Assembly (NCBI GenBank): GCA_031272075.1 | Contig: JAISUK010000078.1 | Location: forward strand, 1 to 59,442 | Origin: Dysgonamonadaceae bacterium | GTDB taxonomy: Bacteria > Bacteroidota > Bacteroidia > Bacteroidales > Azobacteroidaceae | Length of the DNA stretch: 59,442 nucleotides | Direction: 5' to 3' | In this document: piece by piece, positions 56,487-59,442 of the stretch | Layout: each line of letters opens with the position of its first letter | Position numbering within the stretch: the first letter of the stretch is position 1 | Notes under the pieces: generated by a model | Told to the model about the DNA's origin: nothing | Database searches by the model: none | The model's input: only the letters and a program-made list of their open reading frames with translations | Position numbers and translations under genes: made by a program

Positions 56487-57581
56487 ATGAACAATAGAAT
56501 AAAATCGCTGTTTGTCTGTCTTTTCTGCGTCCTGTGTTCTCAGGTCGCTGCACAAACAGTCTATTATGATGCGGATCAGTTTCCGTTGATCGGGAAAACC
56601 TCCAGCGAGACGGAAACCAGATACGAACGCCTGCCGGCATGCCTGAAAGATGTATGCCGCCCGCCGGTTTGGAATCTGGGGAAAAACTCGTCCGGACTGG
56701 CAATCCGTTTTCGGACAAACAGCACCGCTATTTCAGCTAAATGGGAAGTGACGAATGACAACCGGATGTCACACATGACGGAGACGGGTATCAAAGGCCT
56801 TGACTTGTATGCTTGGGAAAAAGACCATTGGCAACCGGTACGGGCAGCAATCCCTTCCGGAAAAGTGAACGAACGAACCATCATTTCGGATATGACGCCG
56901 CAAGATCGGGAATTTATGTTATTCCTGCCGCTCTATGACGGGGTGATTTTGCTGTCGATAGGGATCGATTCTGCGGCATACATCCAGGATCCGGCGCTGC
57001 CTTTTCCCGACACCTCCCATCCGGTATTGGTTTACGGAACCAGCATTACCCAGGGCGGATGCGCCTCCCGTCCGGGAATGTCGTATACCAATATCCTTAC
57101 CCGGCGACTGAATCGGGAGGTCATAAACTTGGGCTTCAGCGGAAACGGGAAACTCGATTTCGAAATTGCCGAACTGATGGCAACTCGCCACGACGCTTCG
57201 CTGTTTATCCTTGATTTCATTCCCAATGTCGATTCCATCCTGTTGAAAGAAAAGACACGTCCGTTTTTTGAGCGATTGCGAAAATCGAATCCCGATATTC
57301 CGATACTTTTTGTGGAGACGATCATCTATCCCCATTCGTTTTATGATAAAAACACGCATCAAATCATCACTGAAAAGAATCGGCTGTTGCGGGAAGAATT
57401 TGAAATAATCAAACGTGCAGGCGAAAAAAATGTTTATTATCTGGCAAACGACGGGTTAATCGGTCAGGATGGAGAAGCCTCCGTCGACGGCATTCATCTT
57501 ACCGACTTGGGATTTTACCGCCTTGCCGAGAGAATGTACAATACAATTGTAGAAATATTGACTAAAATTAGCGATTTATGA
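56487..57581 (+). CDS. Secreted SGNH/GDSL esterase with N-terminal GxDLY domain
   Basis: 364 residues with a signal peptide (IKSLFVCLFCVLCSQVAAQ). The N-terminal ~150 residues are a beta domain containing GLDLYAWEKDHW, the GxDLY motif of the SGNH-associated domain. The hydrolase domain has block I YGTSITQGG with the nucleophile Ser, block II NLGFSGNG, block III reading LDFIPN (a variant of GxND), and block V DGIHLTDLG with catalytic Asp and His. Such enzymes deacetylate carbohydrates. Its stop overlaps the start of the next gene (ATGA), suggesting joint action on a glycan. Confidence 0.87.
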   Translation: MNNRIKSLFVCLFCVLCSQVAAQTVYYDADQFPLIGKTSSETETRYERLPACLKDVCRPPVWNLGKNSSGLAIRFRTNSTAISAKWEVTNDNRMSHMTETGIKGLDLYAWEKDHWQPVRAAIPSGKVNERTIISDMTPQDREFMLFLPLYDGVILLSIGIDSAAYIQDPALPFPDTSHPVLVYGTSITQGGCASRPGMSYTNILTRRLNREVINLGFSGNGKLDFEIAELMATRHDASLFILDFIPNVDSILLKEKTRPFFERLRKSNPDIPILFVETIIYPHSFYDKNTHQIITEKNRLLREEFEIIKRAGEKNVYYLANDGLIGQDGEASVDGIHLTDLGFYRLAERMYNTIVEILTKISDL

Positions 57582-59344
57582 CACGAAATTTTATCCTTAG
57601 CGCGGTCTTATATGGCGTGGTTGTGGCAGGATGTACGGATAACCGTCCTGCGCAACTTTTTGATACTTATGCCGAAGCAATCGACCCGGCGCCTGACACG
57701 ACAGCAGATTGGTCTACGGTTGCCAAAGGGCTGAACGTCGCTTTCGGCGACATTGATAGCCGCTATGCCAAGTCGTCGATCCCGACTGTAACAGCGACTG
57801 AATGGACGAGCGTAGCATGGCGTGGCGAAAGGATTTCGGCGCAACTCGTGCTGTGGGCAGGCGATGCAGTAGAGCAGGTGGAATGTGTGTTCTCCGACTT
57901 CACGGCGAGCGCTGCAACCCTGAACGCCTCGATTGCTCAGGCGCGATTCGAGCGTTATGTGCTGACCGACGACGGCTGCCACAAAGGATTGGAATGTCCG
58001 TCGTCACTCTCGCCAGACATGCTCGACACGCTATCGTCTTTCAACATGGAAGCGCAAACCGCCCGTCCGGTGTGGCTGAGTTTTGATATACCACAAGATG
58101 CTGCGGAAGGCGTCTATTCGGGCATTTTGACCATTTATGCCCGACACAGAAAAGCGCAAAAACTGAAAATCACGCTCGAAGTGCTTCCACAGACGCTGCC
58201 GCCGCCTTCGGAGTGGGCGTTTCATTTAGATCTCTGGCAGCATCCGACATCGGTGGCACGTGTCAATGGCGTCGAACCATGGTCTGAAGAACACTGGCAG
58301 CTGCTCGAAGCGCCGATGAAACTGCTTGCCTCCGCAGGACAGAAAGTCATCACGGCTACGCTCAACGAAGACCCCTGGCATCACCAGTGCTACGATGGCT
58401 ACGCGGATATGATTCGCTGGAAAAAATACAAAGACGGATCCTGGGCATACGATTATACTGTTTTCGACCGTTGGATAGCGCTGATGATGCGGCTCGGCAT
58501 CAACAAGCAGATCAATTGCTACTCGATGCTTCCGTGGAACTATGAACTGCATTATGCCGACGAGGCGACAGGCGAAGACGTGAAAGTGCAGGCAAAGCCG
58601 GGCGAAAAGCCATTCATTGAGTTGTGGACGCCTTTCCTCAAGGACTTCAGCGCTCACCTCAAAAGCAAAGGTTGGGAGAAGATAACGAACATCGCGATGG
58701 ACGAGCGCGCACCCGAAGAAATGAAAAAACTGCTGGACTTCCTGGCTGGCGTCGCACCGGAGATAGGCGTCGCTTTTGCCGACAATCACAAGAGCTACAA
58801 GCAATTCACGATGCTGCGCGATGTCTGTGTGCAGCTCGGTTCGCGTTTCGATGACGCCGATCTTGCCCTTCGACGTGCCAATGGGCTTGTCAGTACCTGC
58901 TATGTATGCTGCAATCCCCATGCGCCCAACACTTTCACTTTTTCGCCGCTTGTCGAGAGCGCGTGGTTGGGCTGGTATGTCGCATCCGCCGATTTCGACG
59001 GACTGTTGCGCTGGGCTTACAATTCATGGAACGAAAATCCGCTCATCGACACACGCTTCAGCGAATACTGGCCTGCAGGCGACTGCTTCCTGATCTATCC
59101 CAATGCACGCAGTTCTGTCCGCTTTGAACGCTTGCGTGAAGGTATCCAGGATTTCGAGAAAATCAGAATTTTACGTCAACAGCTAGCTCTCAGCCCCGAC
59201 GACGCCTCCCGTACCGCCATCGAAAAATTGAATCAGGCAGTCGCGACCGTCCGCCTCGACGTAAAACCGGAAATTTATGCCGCTACGCTCAATCACGCCA
59301 AGAAAGTCCTGGCGGAAGTTTCGAGAATCGCTGGTGCCCAATAA
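57578..59344 (+). CDS. GH123/DUF4091-type glycoside hydrolase, lipoprotein
   Basis: 588 residues; lipoprotein signal ending at Cys19 (VVVAGC). N-terminal beta domain (~45-205; SVAWRGERISAQLVLWAG) and a barrel-like C-terminal domain (~210-570) ending in WPAGDCFLIYPN and VRFERLREGIQDFEKIRIL, the typical end of DUF4091 proteins. Asp375-Glu376 in NIAMDERAPEEM match the adjacent Asp-Glu pair used by GH123 N-acetylgalactosaminidases for substrate-assisted catalysis. The actual sugar is not certain. Translationally coupled to the SGNH esterase. Confidence 0.85.
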   Translation: MTRNFILSAVLYGVVVAGCTDNRPAQLFDTYAEAIDPAPDTTADWSTVAKGLNVAFGDIDSRYAKSSIPTVTATEWTSVAWRGERISAQLVLWAGDAVEQVECVFSDFTASAATLNASIAQARFERYVLTDDGCHKGLECPSSLSPDMLDTLSSFNMEAQTARPVWLSFDIPQDAAEGVYSGILTIYARHRKAQKLKITLEVLPQTLPPPSEWAFHLDLWQHPTSVARVNGVEPWSEEHWQLLEAPMKLLASAGQKVITATLNEDPWHHQCYDGYADMIRWKKYKDGSWAYDYTVFDRWIALMMRLGINKQINCYSMLPWNYELHYADEATGEDVKVQAKPGEKPFIELWTPFLKDFSAHLKSKGWEKITNIAMDERAPEEMKKLLDFLAGVAPEIGVAFADNHKSYKQFTMLRDVCVQLGSRFDDADLALRRANGLVSTCYVCCNPHAPNTFTFSPLVESAWLGWYVASADFDGLLRWAYNSWNENPLIDTRFSEYWPAGDCFLIYPNARSSVRFERLREGIQDFEKIRILRQQLALSPDDASRTAIEKLNQAVATVRLDVKPEIYAATLNHAKKVLAEVSRIAGAQ

Positions 59345-59370
59345 GCAAGTTGTACCGAAGGAATACCCTT

Positions 59371-59394
59371 CAACCTGCCCTGGGAAGCGGGTTG
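59371..59394 (+). other. Weak hairpin after the GH123-type gene
   Basis: CAACCTGC (59371-59378) pairs with GCGGGTTG (59387-59394) with one G-U pair; a short T-run (59407-59411 region) is 12 or more bases away. It may contribute to termination. The remaining bases to the window end hold no visible gene. Confidence 0.3.
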
Positions 59395-59442
59395 CAGAAT
59401 TTCAATTTTTGCGGATTTTGCACTTTTCGTCGATTTAACCCC

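Overview
The window looks like chromosomal DNA from the order Bacteroidales (phylum Bacteroidota). Several things point there: promoters of the Bacteroidota type (a TAnnTTTG element, often with TTG or TTTG about 19-22 bases upstream), a type IX secretion C-terminal sorting domain, glutamine synthetase type III, an eukaryote-like alpha2 glycyl-tRNA synthetase, LL-diaminopimelate aminotransferase, a lysine-type SerA, and the purH-mreBCD-mrdA-rodA gene order. A family with type IX secretion (for example Dysgonomonadaceae or relatives) fits best, but the genus cannot be fixed from this sequence alone.

Layout. 1-1.8 kb: the 3' end of a large type IX secreted protein and a small single-pass protein. 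1.8-3.8 kb (minus): FKBP lipoprotein and glyQS. 4-7.1 kb: lptF and ribBA. 7.2-15.4 kb: purH followed by the cell-elongation operon mreB-mreC-mreD-mrdA-rodA and an EamA transporter. 15.4-17.9 kb: tRNA-Asp with a strong terminator, a probable transposase remnant, an AT-rich ECF sigma/membrane-partner pair and a pair of direct repeats; this is the only clearly accessory stretch. 17.9-21.2 kb (minus): metallophosphatase, lptG, tgt. 21.4-27.2 kb: tldD, tldE, an M3 peptidase lipoprotein and dapA. 27.2-28.6 kb: a hexapeptide acetyltransferase and a membrane zinc peptidase.

28.6-41 kb (minus) runs dapF, dapL, glnN (GSIII), gltB, gltD and a purF-like amidotransferase. It joins ammonia assimilation, glutamate synthesis, a glutamine-using phosphoribosyl amidotransferase and lysine/peptidoglycan precursor synthesis. 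At 42.4 kb on the other strand lies a single 1447-residue carbamoyl-phosphate synthase in which the glutaminase (CarA) and synthetase (CarB) are one polypeptide, with wording very close to the eukaryotic CAD enzyme. It is followed by a nucleoside-type MFS permease and serA.

49-52.9 kb (minus) holds a hybrid histidine kinase (HisKA-HATPase-REC-HPt) and an NtrC-type sigma-54 activator, divergent from an AsmA-family protein with an amphipathic tail (53-55.7 kb). Then come trmD and a translationally coupled pair: a secreted SGNH esterase and a GH123/DUF4091-type lipoprotein.

Most of the window is ordinary core genome. The points most worth following are the CarA-CarB fusion, the sigma/LolA-like partner pair with its flanking repeats, the divergent PurF-like protein, two adjoining palindromes upstream of the carbamoyl-phosphate synthase gene, the zinc-ligand-less Tgt, and a minus-strand terminator placed inside the coding end of a convergent small gene.
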